From assembly GCA_020832305.1 (NCBI GenBank), contig JAFIEV010000042.1, forward strand, positions 266,607 to 330,606: a stretch of DNA of 64,000 nt, in the 5' to 3' direction. Position numbers and translations under genes: made by a program. Positions 55,185 to 64,000 of this stretch are shown piece after piece. Each line of letters opens with the position of its first letter. The first letter of the stretch is position 1. A model generated the notes under the pieces. The model searched no databases and was not told where the DNA came from. It saw only the letters and a list, made by a program, of their open reading frames with translations. The DNA is from Cyclobacteriaceae bacterium. Its GTDB lineage: Bacteria; Bacteroidota; Bacteroidia; Cytophagales; Cyclobacteriaceae.

Positions 55185-58100
55185 TTATGCGTTAAGTTCT
55201 GCTTTATTTCTGATTTTGGTAAAATACCACACATTGGGTTTCACATTTAGGTATTCCAATACGTGGTAGGCCCGTTCTTCTTTTACTTGCTGGTAGTCTC
55301 CTTTATCCTCAAATCTGAGAAGTTGTGCAACCTGGCTCTCAGGATCTTTGATATCTCCAAACACTATAGCTTCGGTCGGACATGCACTGGCGCAGGCAGT
55401 TTTTATTTCGCCGTCTCTGACAGGTCTTTTATCTTTGCGCGCCTCGAGTTTTCCGAGTTGTATGCGCTGAACACAAAATGTGCACTTTTCCATAACGCCT
55501 CTCGAGCGAACAGTTACATCCGGATTGAGTACCATTTTACCCAGGTCGCTGTTCATAGAACTGTTATCAGGGAATTTTTCATTGTCATGATATTTAAACC
55601 AGTTGAACCTCCTTACCTTGTAAGGACAGTTGTTGGCGCAATATCTGGTACCAATACAACGATTGTACGTCATTTGGTTTAAACCTTCTGTACTATGCGT
55701 AGTAGCTGCCACCGGACAAACCGTTTCACAAGGGGCATTATTACATTGCTGGCATAGCATCGGCTGGAATATAACTTCAGGGTTTTCGGCAGCTACTTCA
55801 AGTTCTTTTAAAGTACTGGCACTGCTGGCACTGCTGTAATAACGATCTATTCTCAGCCAGTGCATTTCGCGACGGTTCAACACTTCCTGGCGACCTACTA
55901 CCGGAACATTGTTCTCTGCCTGACACGAAACAACACATGCGCCACAACCTGTACAAGAATTTAAATCTATAGCCATAGCCCAATGATGATTGGGATATTC
56001 ATGGCCTTTCCACATAGAAATAGCTCCTGGAGGTAATTTAGTGGATTCTGAACCAAGCTTTTTTGCAAGAGCCGGTGAGGTCTCAATGTAAGGGGTATAC
56101 CTCCCTGCCATCGGATCTTTTTGGTATTCACCAAGTACAGACTCCTGAATTACGTAACCGCGGTTCATAAAAGTATGGTGTGTTTGAGTCTGAGCAATCT
56201 TAGCTGATTCTCTTGTTGGCTCAATACTTACACCACCGGTTAAAAACAGTACTCTTTGATCCGCTTGTTTTTTCAAAAACGGGTATGCGCTTACGCCAAC
56301 ACCGTTACCAACTTTTCCTGCATCTGTACGGCCGTATCCAAGTGCAAGGCCAATCGTTCCTTCTGCCTGACCGGGTTGAACCAATGCAGGTACCAACATC
56401 TCTGTATCTCCAATTTTTAACCTTACCTTGTAGGTATTGCTTTCAAACATCTTGAGCCCATTTTCATTGGCCCAACGCTGGCTCACGGTAACATAATTGT
56501 CCCAGCAAGCTTTTGATATTGGGTCTGGCAATTCCTGAAGCCAGGGGTTGTTGGCCTGGCTTCCATCACCAACACCAACTTTTTCATAAATTACAAGTTC
56601 GGTTGCAGAATTATCTGTTGTATATTTTGCACTGATAGATGAAGCTATAGAAGTCGGATTCCAGGTCAAATTAACTTCTGTTACAGCAGTGTTATCGACT
56701 TCATATATCCCATCATGTAAACATTTATCCCAGAAAAACTGAAAATCACTTATTTCATTTTGGGTGTTGAAAAGGTTTTCTTTCCAGTATTCCTGGATTA
56801 GTTCATAATATTCTTTTTCAATACCAGCCCAGGTTAGGAAAGAATTTTGCGCCTGACGCGTTTTAAACAATGGGGAAATCGCGGGCTGGGCCATGCTGAA
56901 ATGACCTTTCACCGGCATGCTGTCAGACCATGATTCAAGGTAATTATGGTCAGGGGCTATAAGGGTAACGAGCGATGCCGTTTCGTCTTTACATTCTGAG
57001 GTAGAGACCGATAACTTAGCTTTTTCGATTCCACTTGCGATGATCGCACCCATTGGGTGATCGTATACCGGGTTGCAGTTATAAAAAATAACTGCATCAA
57101 TTTTTCCAGTGTTTAATTCTGAAATGAAAGTCTCCATTTCTGCATCATCCCCTTGCCTGAAATAGGCCTCCGCACCTAAGTCTATGGTATTACCATAGCT
57201 GTCGAGCAAATAATTTATTGCATTAATTACAATTTGAACATCACTGTCATTGCTGCCCGAAACTACCAGGGATTTTCCCCTGGACTTTAACAGATCCTTC
57301 GCCGCAGCACTTACATATCCCTGAAGTGCCTCGTCATTAATTTTTGAAACCTGGAGGGTAGGCGCACCAAGTGAAGTAGCTAGTTCGTTGTATAATGCTA
57401 CTACAAGTATGCCCTCTTTACTGGGTCGCACCGGAATTCTGTAATCAGCGTTAGCGCCTGTGAGTGATAAATTCGCCTCAAACTGATAAAGCCTCGACAT
57501 TTGCTTTTTTGAAGGGCCAAGTTTTCTGGTTTTGGCAAAGTCAGCGCTGAATTTTACAGGGTTTATCCAGGTGCCGAGAAAATCACAGCTGAATGAAACA
57601 ATTACATCTGCTTTATTGAAATAATAGGAAGGCAGTGCTTTAACACCAAAAACATCTTGATTGGCCTTTACAATACCATAAGCGGATACAGGATCATAAG
57701 TAATTACTTGAGTACCAGAATACACTTCTGCAAATTGCTTCAATACTTCCTTAGTTGAAGGACTCAAAATCGATTTGCTTACAATGGCTATTTTTCCTCC
57801 AGCAGCAGATATCGATTGAAGTTGTTGTTTTACCAGATCATCAACCTGGGCCCAGTCGGCCGTTTTACCTTCTACCTGGGCTCCTCTCAATCGCTGAGTA
57901 TCATATAAACTCAATACCGAGGCTTCTACCTGGGCAGTCGTACCACCGCCAGAGACTTTAGACAATTTATTGCCTTCTATTTTGATAGGTCGACCATCGC
58001 GGGTTTTGACTACAATAGAACAGTAATTACCTCCATTTGAGTAAGTACTTGCATAATAATTAGGTATTCCTACATCCAGATCTACTGGTTTATGCAGATA

Positions 58101-58334
58101 TGGAATAGCTTTGCGAACCGGCGCCTCGCAGGCTGCAAGCGATGCGGCACTCAGGCTAAAGCCCATTAGCTTAAGAAAATCCCTTCTTGAGCTACCCGAT
58201 TTTTCGGATGAGGATGAACTATTGCTATTTACCGGCAGATATTCAGGAAACTCACCTTCATTGAATTTCACAAAATCGGGGTCGTTTGTAAGTTGTTCGG
58301 TACCTTTCCAGTATTGCTTTTCAGTATTCTTCAT
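55185..58334 (-). CDS. actB: Alternative complex III subunit ActB (MopB-like plus iron-sulfur domain)
   Basis: About 1049 residues from ATG 58334 ([11 protein letters not shown]; the frame is open 5 codons further). A Tat-variant signal [21 protein letters not shown] lies near 50. The large first part (to about 780) resembles a molybdopterin oxidoreductase but, as in other ActB proteins, no Mo-cofactor or N-terminal Fe-S ligands are evident, so it is not a molybdoenzyme. The C-terminal part (about 790-1010) binds four clusters: [46 protein letters not shown] and CTFCVQRIQ with [14 protein letters not shown]. It follows actA by 35 bases. Confidence 0.93.
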   Translation of the reverse strand: MKNTEKQYWKGTEQLTNDPDFVKFNEGEFPEYLPVNSNSSSSSEKSGSSRRDFLKLMGFSLSAASLAACEAPVRKAIPYLHKPVDLDVGIPNYYASTYSNGGNYCSIVVKTRDGRPIKIEGNKLSKVSGGGTTAQVEASVLSLYDTQRLRGAQVEGKTADWAQVDDLVKQQLQSISAAGGKIAIVSKSILSPSTKEVLKQFAEVYSGTQVITYDPVSAYGIVKANQDVFGVKALPSYYFNKADVIVSFSCDFLGTWINPVKFSADFAKTRKLGPSKKQMSRLYQFEANLSLTGANADYRIPVRPSKEGILVVALYNELATSLGAPTLQVSKINDEALQGYVSAAAKDLLKSRGKSLVVSGSNDSDVQIVINAINYLLDSYGNTIDLGAEAYFRQGDDAEMETFISELNTGKIDAVIFYNCNPVYDHPMGAIIASGIEKAKLSVSTSECKDETASLVTLIAPDHNYLESWSDSMPVKGHFSMAQPAISPLFKTRQAQNSFLTWAGIEKEYYELIQEYWKENLFNTQNEISDFQFFWDKCLHDGIYEVDNTAVTEVNLTWNPTSIASSISAKYTTDNSATELVIYEKVGVGDGSQANNPWLQELPDPISKACWDNYVTVSQRWANENGLKMFESNTYKVRLKIGDTEMLVPALVQPGQAEGTIGLALGYGRTDAGKVGNGVGVSAYPFLKKQADQRVLFLTGGVSIEPTRESAKIAQTQTHHTFMNRGYVIQESVLGEYQKDPMAGRYTPYIETSPALAKKLGSESTKLPPGAISMWKGHEYPNHHWAMAIDLNSCTGCGACVVSCQAENNVPVVGRQEVLNRREMHWLRIDRYYSSASSASTLKELEVAAENPEVIFQPMLCQQCNNAPCETVCPVAATTHSTEGLNQMTYNRCIGTRYCANNCPYKVRRFNWFKYHDNEKFPDNSSMNSDLGKMVLNPDVTVRSRGVMEKCTFCVQRIQLGKLEARKDKRPVRDGEIKTACASACPTEAIVFGDIKDPESQVAQLLRFEDKGDYQQVKEERAYHVLEYLNVKPNVWYFTKIRNKAELNA

Positions 58335-58369
58335 GCTGTAAAAGAGCAAATAAGTTAATATTATTTATA

Positions 58370-59641
58370 TCAATAATGACATTTTGCACATTCTAAACCA
58401 CCGATGTCGGCTACCTTCATCGGCCCTTTACCTTTGCTTTCATGCAACTCTACGAGTTTATCATAGTAAGCATTTCCCATTGAGTTTACATCGGTTTGTC
58501 TGTGACAGTCAATACACCATCCCATGGTTAAGTTGCTATGCTGCTTAACTATTTCCATTTCTTCAATGGGGCCATGACAAGTCTGACATTCTATTTCACC
58601 TACAGCAACATGTTGTGCGTGATTAAAATATGACAAATCAGGCAGATTGTGCACCCTGATCCATTCAATGGGTTTATTATTTTCTATGGCATCATATATC
58701 TTCTGAATTTCTGCGGATGGCTGATCGCTGTCCCCTACTTTAACTATAGCGCTATGACAATTCATACAAATATTGGCTGATGGAATATTTGCTGATTTGC
58801 CTTTAAGCACACCCGTATGGCAGTATTGACATTCGATTTCATATTGCCCGGCATGCAATTTATGGGAAAAGGCTATAGGTTGAGCAGGAGCATATCCCTC
58901 TTGGATCCCAATGGAGAAAAGTCCGTCAATTACTGCTTTAAGTACTATCGCCGTGAATATAAAACTGGCAAACCAGACAAAACCGGGACTTCTGACTAAT
59001 TTTCCAAAGTCTACTTTTTGAGAAACCAATTCCTCATCTGCTTCATCAAGATCAGTTTTTTGCTTAATATATTTAGTTAAAACCGATATGAGTACCGCCA
59101 GAACTATTAAAATAAGAACCAAAACAATAAGTAAGGCCATCAGGATAACGGTAATATATCCTGAACTAATGGCTGTTCCTGTTTGAGCCTGGGCCTGCGA
59201 GCCATCACCCGTATCACTTGCCGCAGCCTGAACGGGTTCTTTAGCCGATTCATCTTTTATATATGCCAGAATGGACATCACTTCATCATCGCTGAAGTCG
59301 AAAGCAGGCATCTCAGTGCGGTTGTATTGATTGTACAAATTCACCGCATATTGATCACCACTTTGAATAACCCGTTGTGAATTGATGATAAAAGCTTTTA
59401 ACCATTCAACGCTTTGTCGTTCATGTACATTTTTAAGCGCCGGACCAACCAATTGCCTTTCAATGGCATGACAAACTGCACAGTTATTATTGTACAAAGT
59501 CCTTCCCTGACTGATTATGCCTTCGTCGGTTGGAATAGAAGATGCATCCTGACCATACACCGAAGCGCTAAACAACAAGCTCAGGACAATAAAGTACGCA
59601 GTACTGTAAAAACCTTTCGTAATCATAGCTGTCGTTGACAT
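58370..59641 (-). CDS. actA: Alternative complex III multiheme cytochrome ActA (six heme sites)
   Basis: A 423-residue exported protein with a signal peptide (about 12-30). Six CxxCH motifs are present. One (CAVCH, residues 54-58) lies in an N-terminal monoheme cytochrome c domain, with a nearby Met (TEMPAFDF) as possible axial ligand. A transmembrane helix (about 165-190) follows. Five more lie in the C-terminal half: CQYCH about 271, CMNCH about 290, CQTCH about 350, CIDCH about 375 and CAKCH about 418. The five C-terminal hemes match the pentaheme ActA core; the N-terminal domain is extra relative to a plain pentaheme protein. First gene of actABCDEF. Confidence 0.93.
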   Translation of the reverse strand: MSTTAMITKGFYSTAYFIVLSLLFSASVYGQDASSIPTDEGIISQGRTLYNNNCAVCHAIERQLVGPALKNVHERQSVEWLKAFIINSQRVIQSGDQYAVNLYNQYNRTEMPAFDFSDDEVMSILAYIKDESAKEPVQAAASDTGDGSQAQAQTGTAISSGYITVILMALLIVLVLILIVLAVLISVLTKYIKQKTDLDEADEELVSQKVDFGKLVRSPGFVWFASFIFTAIVLKAVIDGLFSIGIQEGYAPAQPIAFSHKLHAGQYEIECQYCHTGVLKGKSANIPSANICMNCHSAIVKVGDSDQPSAEIQKIYDAIENNKPIEWIRVHNLPDLSYFNHAQHVAVGEIECQTCHGPIEEMEIVKQHSNLTMGWCIDCHRQTDVNSMGNAYYDKLVELHESKGKGPMKVADIGGLECAKCHY

Positions 59642-59849
59642 ATATGTGTATATTCTTGTAAATTATTTTAAATCAATAATATCCGCATGGCGTTGGACAA
59701 AACGCCCGATTGACGCTACAACGCTACGAAATTAAACTATTTTACTAACTAAAATTTTGGTCGTTTGCTGTGATTTTTGACTAATTTAAAATTATTCTAA
59801 AGTAGTCCATAACCCTGCCTTACAGAAGCATCATAAAATGAGAACCGGA

Positions 59850-59937
59850 TCGCGAAAATATTTCCAAAACTCTATGCAAAACAGCCTCTGAGAATTATGC
59901 GTCGCGAAAATAATGCACAGAAATGATATCGCGAAAT
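59850..59937 (+). repeat. Three spaced copies of TCGCGAAA
   Basis: Copies at 59850-59857, 59902-59909 and 59929-59936, all in the same direction. The first two extend to TCGCGAAAATA or -TAA; the third is followed by TTTT. The core TCGCGA is palindromic and GC-rich within an AT-rich gap, which makes chance less likely. Position is upstream of the aconitase promoter. Confidence 0.5.
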
Positions 59938-59964
59938 TTTAATAAGCTAATAATTGAAAATTTT

Positions 59965-59995
59965 TTCGAATACAATTTAAATATTTATAGATTTG
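59965..59995 (+). promoter_or_regulatory. Predicted promoter of the aconitase gene
   Basis: TTCG (59965-59968, one mismatch to TTTG), 19-base spacer, then TAGATTTG (59988-59995). The -7 box ends 77 bases before the ATG at 60073. Confidence 0.45.
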
Positions 59996-60072
59996 CTGCT
60001 GTAAAGGACTGTTTAGTGTCCTAATTGCAAAAATATTATCAAGAATTAAAAAACTATTAAAATTAGTCAATC

Positions 60073-62337
60073 ATGGTATTTGATCTGGATATGATTAGGG
60101 CGGTCTATGCTGAAATGGCCAGCCGGGTAGAAGCAGCGAGAAAGCTTTTGAACAAACCACTTACGCTTACCGAGAAAATATTGTATAGTCATTTATTTGA
60201 AGGAAAGGCAAATACAGAATATTCAAGAGGAGTATCGTATGTAGATTTTATGCCAGATCGCGTTGCCATGCAGGATGCCACTGCCCAGATGGCTTTGCTT
60301 CAATTTATGATGGCCGGAAAGAAAAAAGTTTCTGTACCAAGCACCGTTCACTGTGATCATTTGATTCAGGCAAGAGATGGTGCTGCAACAGACCTGAAAA
60401 ATGCACTCAACACCAGTAAAGAGGTGTTTGATTTTCTGGCATCGGTTTCAAATAAATATGGCATTGGTTTCTGGAAACCCGGAGCCGGTATCATCCACCA
60501 GGTTGTGCTTGAAAATTACGCATTTCCCGGAGGTATGATGATTGGTACCGATTCACATACTGTAAATGCAGGAGGACTGGGTATGATTGCCATTGGTGTT
60601 GGAGGCGCAGACGCTGTGGATGTAATGGCTGGCATGCCATGGGAGTTAAAATTCCCCAAACTTATAGGTGTAAAACTTACCGGAAAACTCAGTGGCTGGG
60701 CATCTGCAAAAGATATTATTTTAAAAGTAGCAGGTATTCTCACCGTAAAGGGAGGAACAGGATATATCCTTGAATACTTTGGAGATGGTGCAAAGAATCT
60801 CTCCTGCACAGGAAAAGGCACCATTTGTAATATGGGAGCTGAAATTGGCGCGACCACATCAACCTTTGGCTACGATGAAAAAATGGCAGATTATCTCAAT
60901 ATTACCGGAAGAGAAGCAGTTGCTGAAATGGCCAATGCTGTCAAAGAACATCTTACCGGAGATGATGAAGTATACGCCAATCCTCATAAGTATTTTGATC
61001 AGGTTATAGAAGTTGATCTTTCAAGCCTCGAACCGCACATTAATGGTCCCTTTACCCCCGACAGAGCCACTCCACTTTCGCAGTTTGCGGAGGAAGTCAG
61101 AAAAAATGGCTGGCCAACCCAGCTGGAAGTAGGATTAATAGGTTCATGCACCAACTCTTCATATGAAGATATTTCAAGGGCTGCCTCTGTTGCTCGCCAA
61201 GCCGTTAATAAGAAACTAAAAACCCGTTCTGAATTTACCATTACCCCGGGTTCGGAACTGGTAAGATATACTACGGAAAGAGATGGATTTTTAGATGATT
61301 TCGCCAAAATAGGCGGTGTGGTACTTGCCAATGCATGTGGCCCCTGTATTGGACAATGGGCCCGTCACACCAATGACCCCAATCGAAAAAATTCTATTAT
61401 CACTTCTTTTAACAGGAATTTTGCCAAAAGAAATGATGGAAATCCCAATACCCATGCTTTTGTAGCCTCACCGGAAATAGTAACGGCGCTTACCATTGCC
61501 GGAGATTTAACCTTCAACCCGCAAACTGATACTTTGCTCAATGAAGAGGGGCAAAAGGTCAAACTTGATGAACCACAGGGAATGGAATTGCCACCCAATG
61601 GCTTCGCAGTTGAAGATAGCGGCTACCTGGCGCCTGCTGAAGACGGCAGCCATATAGAAATAGCAGTTAATCCAAATTCAGATCGCCTTCAATTACTGGC
61701 CCCTTTTGAACCATGGGATGGTAAAGATTTGACGGGTTTGAGAGTATTAATTAAAGCTAAAGGAAAGTGTACAACCGACCACATTTCAATGGCAGGCCCC
61801 TGGCTTAAATACAGAGGACATCTCGATAACATATCCAATAATTTGTTAACCGGTGCAGTAAATTATTTCAATGATGCCACGGATAGCATAAAAAATGTCA
61901 TCACCGGTGATTATGGAAGCGTTCCGCAGGTACAGAGATTCTATAAAGAAAATGGTATAGCAACCATTGTGGTAGGTGACCACAACTATGGGGAAGGAAG
62001 CTCCAGAGAACATGCCGCTATGGAGCCAAGACATCTTGGTGTGAAAGTGGTACTGGTAAAATCATTTGCCCGGATTCATGAAACCAATTTGAAAAAACAG
62101 GGTATGCTTGCACTCACATTTACACATGAAGCCGACTATGACAAGGTACTTGAAGACGATGTGATTGACATTAAAGGGCTTGAACGCATAGCTCCAGGTA
62201 AAAACCTTACATTGATTTTAAAACACATTGACGGCAGTGAAGATGCGATAATCGTAAATCACACCTACAATGAAAACCAAATAAGCTGGTTTAATGCAGG
62301 CTCGGCGCTTAATCTGATTCGTCAGAACCAAAATTAA
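60073..62337 (+). CDS. acn: Aconitate hydratase (mitochondrial-type)
   Basis: TCA-cycle enzyme that interconverts citrate and isocitrate, 754 residues. The sequence matches the mitochondrial ACO2-like family: [15 protein letters not shown] (about 95-110), [15 protein letters not shown], cluster Cys in [12 protein letters not shown] (about 358) and [10 protein letters not shown] (about 421-424), and the C-terminal swivelling domain with [22 protein letters not shown]. All three [4Fe-4S] ligands are present. No signal peptide. It is monocistronic, with a terminator after it, and divergent from the act operon. Confidence 0.95.
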   Translation: MVFDLDMIRAVYAEMASRVEAARKLLNKPLTLTEKILYSHLFEGKANTEYSRGVSYVDFMPDRVAMQDATAQMALLQFMMAGKKKVSVPSTVHCDHLIQARDGAATDLKNALNTSKEVFDFLASVSNKYGIGFWKPGAGIIHQVVLENYAFPGGMMIGTDSHTVNAGGLGMIAIGVGGADAVDVMAGMPWELKFPKLIGVKLTGKLSGWASAKDIILKVAGILTVKGGTGYILEYFGDGAKNLSCTGKGTICNMGAEIGATTSTFGYDEKMADYLNITGREAVAEMANAVKEHLTGDDEVYANPHKYFDQVIEVDLSSLEPHINGPFTPDRATPLSQFAEEVRKNGWPTQLEVGLIGSCTNSSYEDISRAASVARQAVNKKLKTRSEFTITPGSELVRYTTERDGFLDDFAKIGGVVLANACGPCIGQWARHTNDPNRKNSIITSFNRNFAKRNDGNPNTHAFVASPEIVTALTIAGDLTFNPQTDTLLNEEGQKVKLDEPQGMELPPNGFAVEDSGYLAPAEDGSHIEIAVNPNSDRLQLLAPFEPWDGKDLTGLRVLIKAKGKCTTDHISMAGPWLKYRGHLDNISNNLLTGAVNYFNDATDSIKNVITGDYGSVPQVQRFYKENGIATIVVGDHNYGEGSSREHAAMEPRHLGVKVVLVKSFARIHETNLKKQGMLALTFTHEADYDKVLEDDVIDIKGLERIAPGKNLTLILKHIDGSEDAIIVNHTYNENQISWFNAGSALNLIRQNQN

Positions 62338-62380
62338 TATAAATCTGATTGCGAGTCCTATAATTTCTTACAAATATTGA

Positions 62381-62407
62381 AAAGCGGCTTAATACGCCGC
62401 TTTTTTT
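62381..62407 (+). terminator. Rho-independent terminator after aconitase
   Basis: Stem AAAGCGGC/GCCGCTTT with a 7-base loop followed by a T run (seven T in all), 43 bases after the stop codon. A textbook intrinsic terminator. Confidence 0.85.
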
Positions 62408-62479
62408 ATTGCCAATTCTCTAACTTTACATTTTCATTAAAAATATTCTTAGTTAAGTTAAATAAATAATTATTTTATT

Positions 62480-62487
62480 TATATTTG
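62480..62487 (+). promoter_or_regulatory. Possible -7 element of the TerB-like/Wzz unit
   Basis: TATATTTG fits TAnnTTTG. It lies 49 bases before the ATG at 62537 and after the aconitase terminator. No clear TTTG partner upstream. Confidence 0.4.
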
Positions 62488-62536
62488 CAGCAGAGAATAT
62501 ATTCTACTTATATTGTCAACCCTAAAACAACTAAAA

Positions 62537-62947
62537 ATGGTAGTTAAATGGATTTCCAACATCTTCAACAACAAAAAAGATCAGGCGAAAAATCATATCA
62601 TCAACCTGATCGACGTTGCTTTTGCAGATGGCAACATGGATAATGCCGAAATGGAACTTATTAAATCCACAGCTTTAAAAAGTGGCATAACTGACGAAGA
62701 GTTTCAGGAAATTATTTCGAATCCCAGAAGTGCAAAAACATATATACCATCTGATGAAAAATCACGGGTAGAACAATTGACTGAAATGGTAAAAATAATG
62801 ATTGTGGACCGGGAAATTGAAGAAAAAGAAGTTAAGGTATGTAAGAAAGTAGCTATTCAACTTAATCTTGCACCTCAAATTGTAGATGAACTTATTGACA
62901 GTCTGGTATTAGAAAGCAGGAAGCAAACCCGTATTAACCTTAAATAA
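62537..62947 (+). CDS. TerB-like (tellurite-resistance-fold) protein
   Basis: About 136 residues from ATG 62537 (MVVKWISNIFNNKKDQA); a TTG at 62513 in the same frame would add 8. An all-helical soluble protein with the TerB/DjlA-type pattern: NLIDVAFADGNMDNAEMELIKSTALKSGIT, and a second similar half MVKIMIVDREIEEKEVKVCKKVAIQL. The acidic loops (ADGNMDNAE, VDREIEEKE) correspond to the metal-binding positions of the fold. Function unknown. It ends 20 bases before a Wzz-type gene on the same strand, so the two may be cotranscribed. Confidence 0.75.
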   Translation: MVVKWISNIFNNKKDQAKNHIINLIDVAFADGNMDNAEMELIKSTALKSGITDEEFQEIISNPRSAKTYIPSDEKSRVEQLTEMVKIMIVDREIEEKEVKVCKKVAIQLNLAPQIVDELIDSLVLESRKQTRINLK

Positions 62948-62967
62948 TCACTGTTAAATATTACATT

Positions 62968-64000
62968 ATGGATTTATTTGTCATTCTGAGAATCCTAAGC
63001 AAAAAATTCAAATTAATTATAGGTATCTCCGTAATTACAGCTGTAATTGCAGGTACTTTATCATTATTCATCAAACCCTTGTATGTATCGACGGCCCAGA
63101 TCGCTACGGGATATACCATGAGAGATGGTCTCAGCAATGAAAGAAGAGATTGGATGGAAATTGATTTCGGTTTTGCCAATCTAATCCACAACCTTTATTC
63201 AAAGAATCTCATGTATCAATTGTCATATCAATTAATACTGCATGATCTCAATAAAGGAATACCCTCATTCAGGGAGCTTGATATTTCAGAGGAAAAATTT
63301 AACGAAAAATTTGGAAGTGGTTTTCTCGAAGCAGCGCGGTTACAGTTTCAAAACAAGTATGACTCATCTAAAACTCTCTCGAACTCAATCGCCCATGAAA
63401 AGAAACTTAATGACCTTCTCAAACTATATGGCTACGATTATGAATCACTTAAAAAGGGATTTGAGATTGAAAGAATGGACTTATCAGATTTTGTCAACGT
63501 AAGTTTCTGGTCTGAAAATCCGGATCTTTGTGCTTTTGCAGCCAATACATTATGTCAGGAATTTTTTAAGTTCAATAAAGATGCAAGGCTTCAAAGCAGT
63601 GGGGAAACCATCGTGTATTATGAAAAAATGATGGAGCAGAAGAAAGCGGAACTCGATGAAAAGCAAGCCACGCTTTCGAGGTATATGTCTAACCAAGGTG
63701 TATTGAGTTATAATCTGGAAAGTGAATACCGCATGCAGCAGATAGAAAAGCTTGAGATGACCCGGAATGAAGAGGAAAGAAGTCTCAGGGGCAATCAGCT
63801 TACCCTCAACAGTGTAAATGAAAGAATTTCAAGGCTTGAATCAATGGGTGGTCCAAGAGGTGCAACTTCTCAAACGCGGCTTTTGGAAATTCTAAATCAG
63901 ATAAATGAGCAGAACCGAAAATATATGCAGTCACAGTCTGAAGAGGATTATGAAATACTCGCCAGGCTAAGGGAACAGGAAAGACAAGCGAGAGCTGCAG
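62968..64000 (+). CDS. Wzz-type polysaccharide chain-length/export protein (partial, runs off the end)
   Basis: Open from ATG 62968 to the window end (344 codons, no stop). The N-terminus (MDLFVILRILSKKFKLIIG) leads into a transmembrane helix (about 16-36), then FIKPLYVSTAQIATGY, the usual start of a Wzz/polysaccharide co-polymerase periplasmic domain. From about residue 200 the protein is a long charged coiled coil (KKAELDEKQATLSRY, then many E, Q and R). This fits an exopolysaccharide chain-length or GumC-like protein, possibly with a C-terminal kinase domain beyond the window. The ends of the coiled coil and any second helix are not visible. Confidence 0.8.
   Translation, partial: MDLFVILRILSKKFKLIIGISVITAVIAGTLSLFIKPLYVSTAQIATGYTMRDGLSNERRDWMEIDFGFANLIHNLYSKNLMYQLSYQLILHDLNKGIPSFRELDISEEKFNEKFGSGFLEAARLQFQNKYDSSKTLSNSIAHEKKLNDLLKLYGYDYESLKKGFEIERMDLSDFVNVSFWSENPDLCAFAANTLCQEFFKFNKDARLQSSGETIVYYEKMMEQKKAELDEKQATLSRYMSNQGVLSYNLESEYRMQQIEKLEMTRNEEERSLRGNQLTLNSVNERISRLESMGGPRGATSQTRLLEILNQINEQNRKYMQSQSEEDYEILARLREQERQARAA

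Larger units (their letters stand above)
59642..60072. other. Divergent regulatory region between actA and aconitase
   Basis: About 430 bp with no credible ORF. From the actA side: a 6-6-6 inverted repeat (59689-59706), a 7-bp tandem repeat ACGCTAC (59713-59727), three TCGCGAAA copies (59850, 59902, 59929) and a likely aconitase -7 box TAGATTTG (59988-59995). Confidence 0.55.

Noticed and set aside
55185-58334. ActB as a functional molybdopterin oxidoreductase
   Set aside because: It belongs to the act operon and lacks visible cofactor ligands; ACIII ActB proteins are known not to bind molybdopterin.
60516-60857. Minus-strand ORF within aconitase
   Set aside because: Pro/Ser/Ile-rich shadow of the coding strand; no support.
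1-64000. CRISPR arrays, insertion sequences, prophage or toxin-antitoxin genes
   Set aside because: No regularly spaced repeats, transposase, integrase or phage proteins were seen on either strand.

Overview
The window comes from a Bacteroidota chromosome, most likely a marine or soil Cytophagales-type aerobe. The signs are: AT-rich DNA with few Shine-Dalgarno sites; matches to the Bacteroidota promoter (TTTG, about 20 bases, TAnnTTTG); a type IX secretion (T9SS) type B C-terminal domain; a SusC/RagA receptor relic; Bacteroidota-type LptD; an alternative complex III (Act) operon next to an aa3 oxidase operon; and a tRNA gene without encoded CCA. Almost everything is core metabolism. I see no CRISPR array, prophage, insertion sequence or defence island.

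Layout. 1-5.9 kb: envelope genes (tail of an unidentified gene, lptD, and divergently an N-acetylmuramoyl-L-alanine amidase, an MCE/MlaD protein and a transglutaminase-like protein). 5.9-10.5 kb: trxA and a dnaE with a fused N-terminal DEDDh exonuclease. 10.8-13.1 kb: a TPR/PD40/OmpA-type envelope protein. 13.3-15.05 kb: a decayed SusC receptor with at least two clear lesions and probably a third, followed by about 540 bp of very AT-rich non-coding DNA. 15.6-19.9 kb: a sugar dehydrogenase lipoprotein, an orphan SiaC-like protein, a CocE-type hydrolase and an SDR. 20.0-23.1 kb: argB-argC-argJ operon. 23.5 kb: tRNA-Leu(CAA). 23.8-28.2 kb: a small lipoprotein and the sdhCAB operon. 28.4-31.3 kb: a large T9SS cargo protein. 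31.3-42.8 kb: mixed housekeeping (DCC-family protein, metallophosphoesterase, FAD oxidoreductase, fabD, cstA-like, membrane spermidine-synthase-like protein, PglD-like acetyltransferase, NatAB-like ABC exporter).

42.9-59.6 kb, all on the minus strand, is the respiratory core. actABCDEF (quinol:cytochrome c oxidoreductase) is followed by a hairpin, a perfect inverted repeat, and then ctaC-ctaD-ctaA-ctaB-ctaE-ctaE2-ctaF, a SCO-like protein, a DUF420 protein and a small CxxC membrane protein. Together with sdhCAB and the aconitase at 60.1-62.3 kb this gives electron flow from succinate through quinone, ACIII and cytochrome c to aa3 oxidase. The last 1.5 kb (TerB-like protein plus a Wzz-type chain-length protein running off the end) looks like the start of an exopolysaccharide locus.

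Most worth a second look: the SusC relic with a nonsense codon, a signal-peptide/plug junction and a foreign-looking tail; the SCO-like protein without its copper CxxxC; the six-heme ActA; regulatory repeats (three TCGCGAAA copies before aconitase, a 9-2-9 inverted repeat before ctaC); and the exonuclease-DnaE fusion with an eroded PHP domain. I did not find a convincing new multi-gene system. Calls rest on reading the sequence and remembered family motifs; no database search was run.
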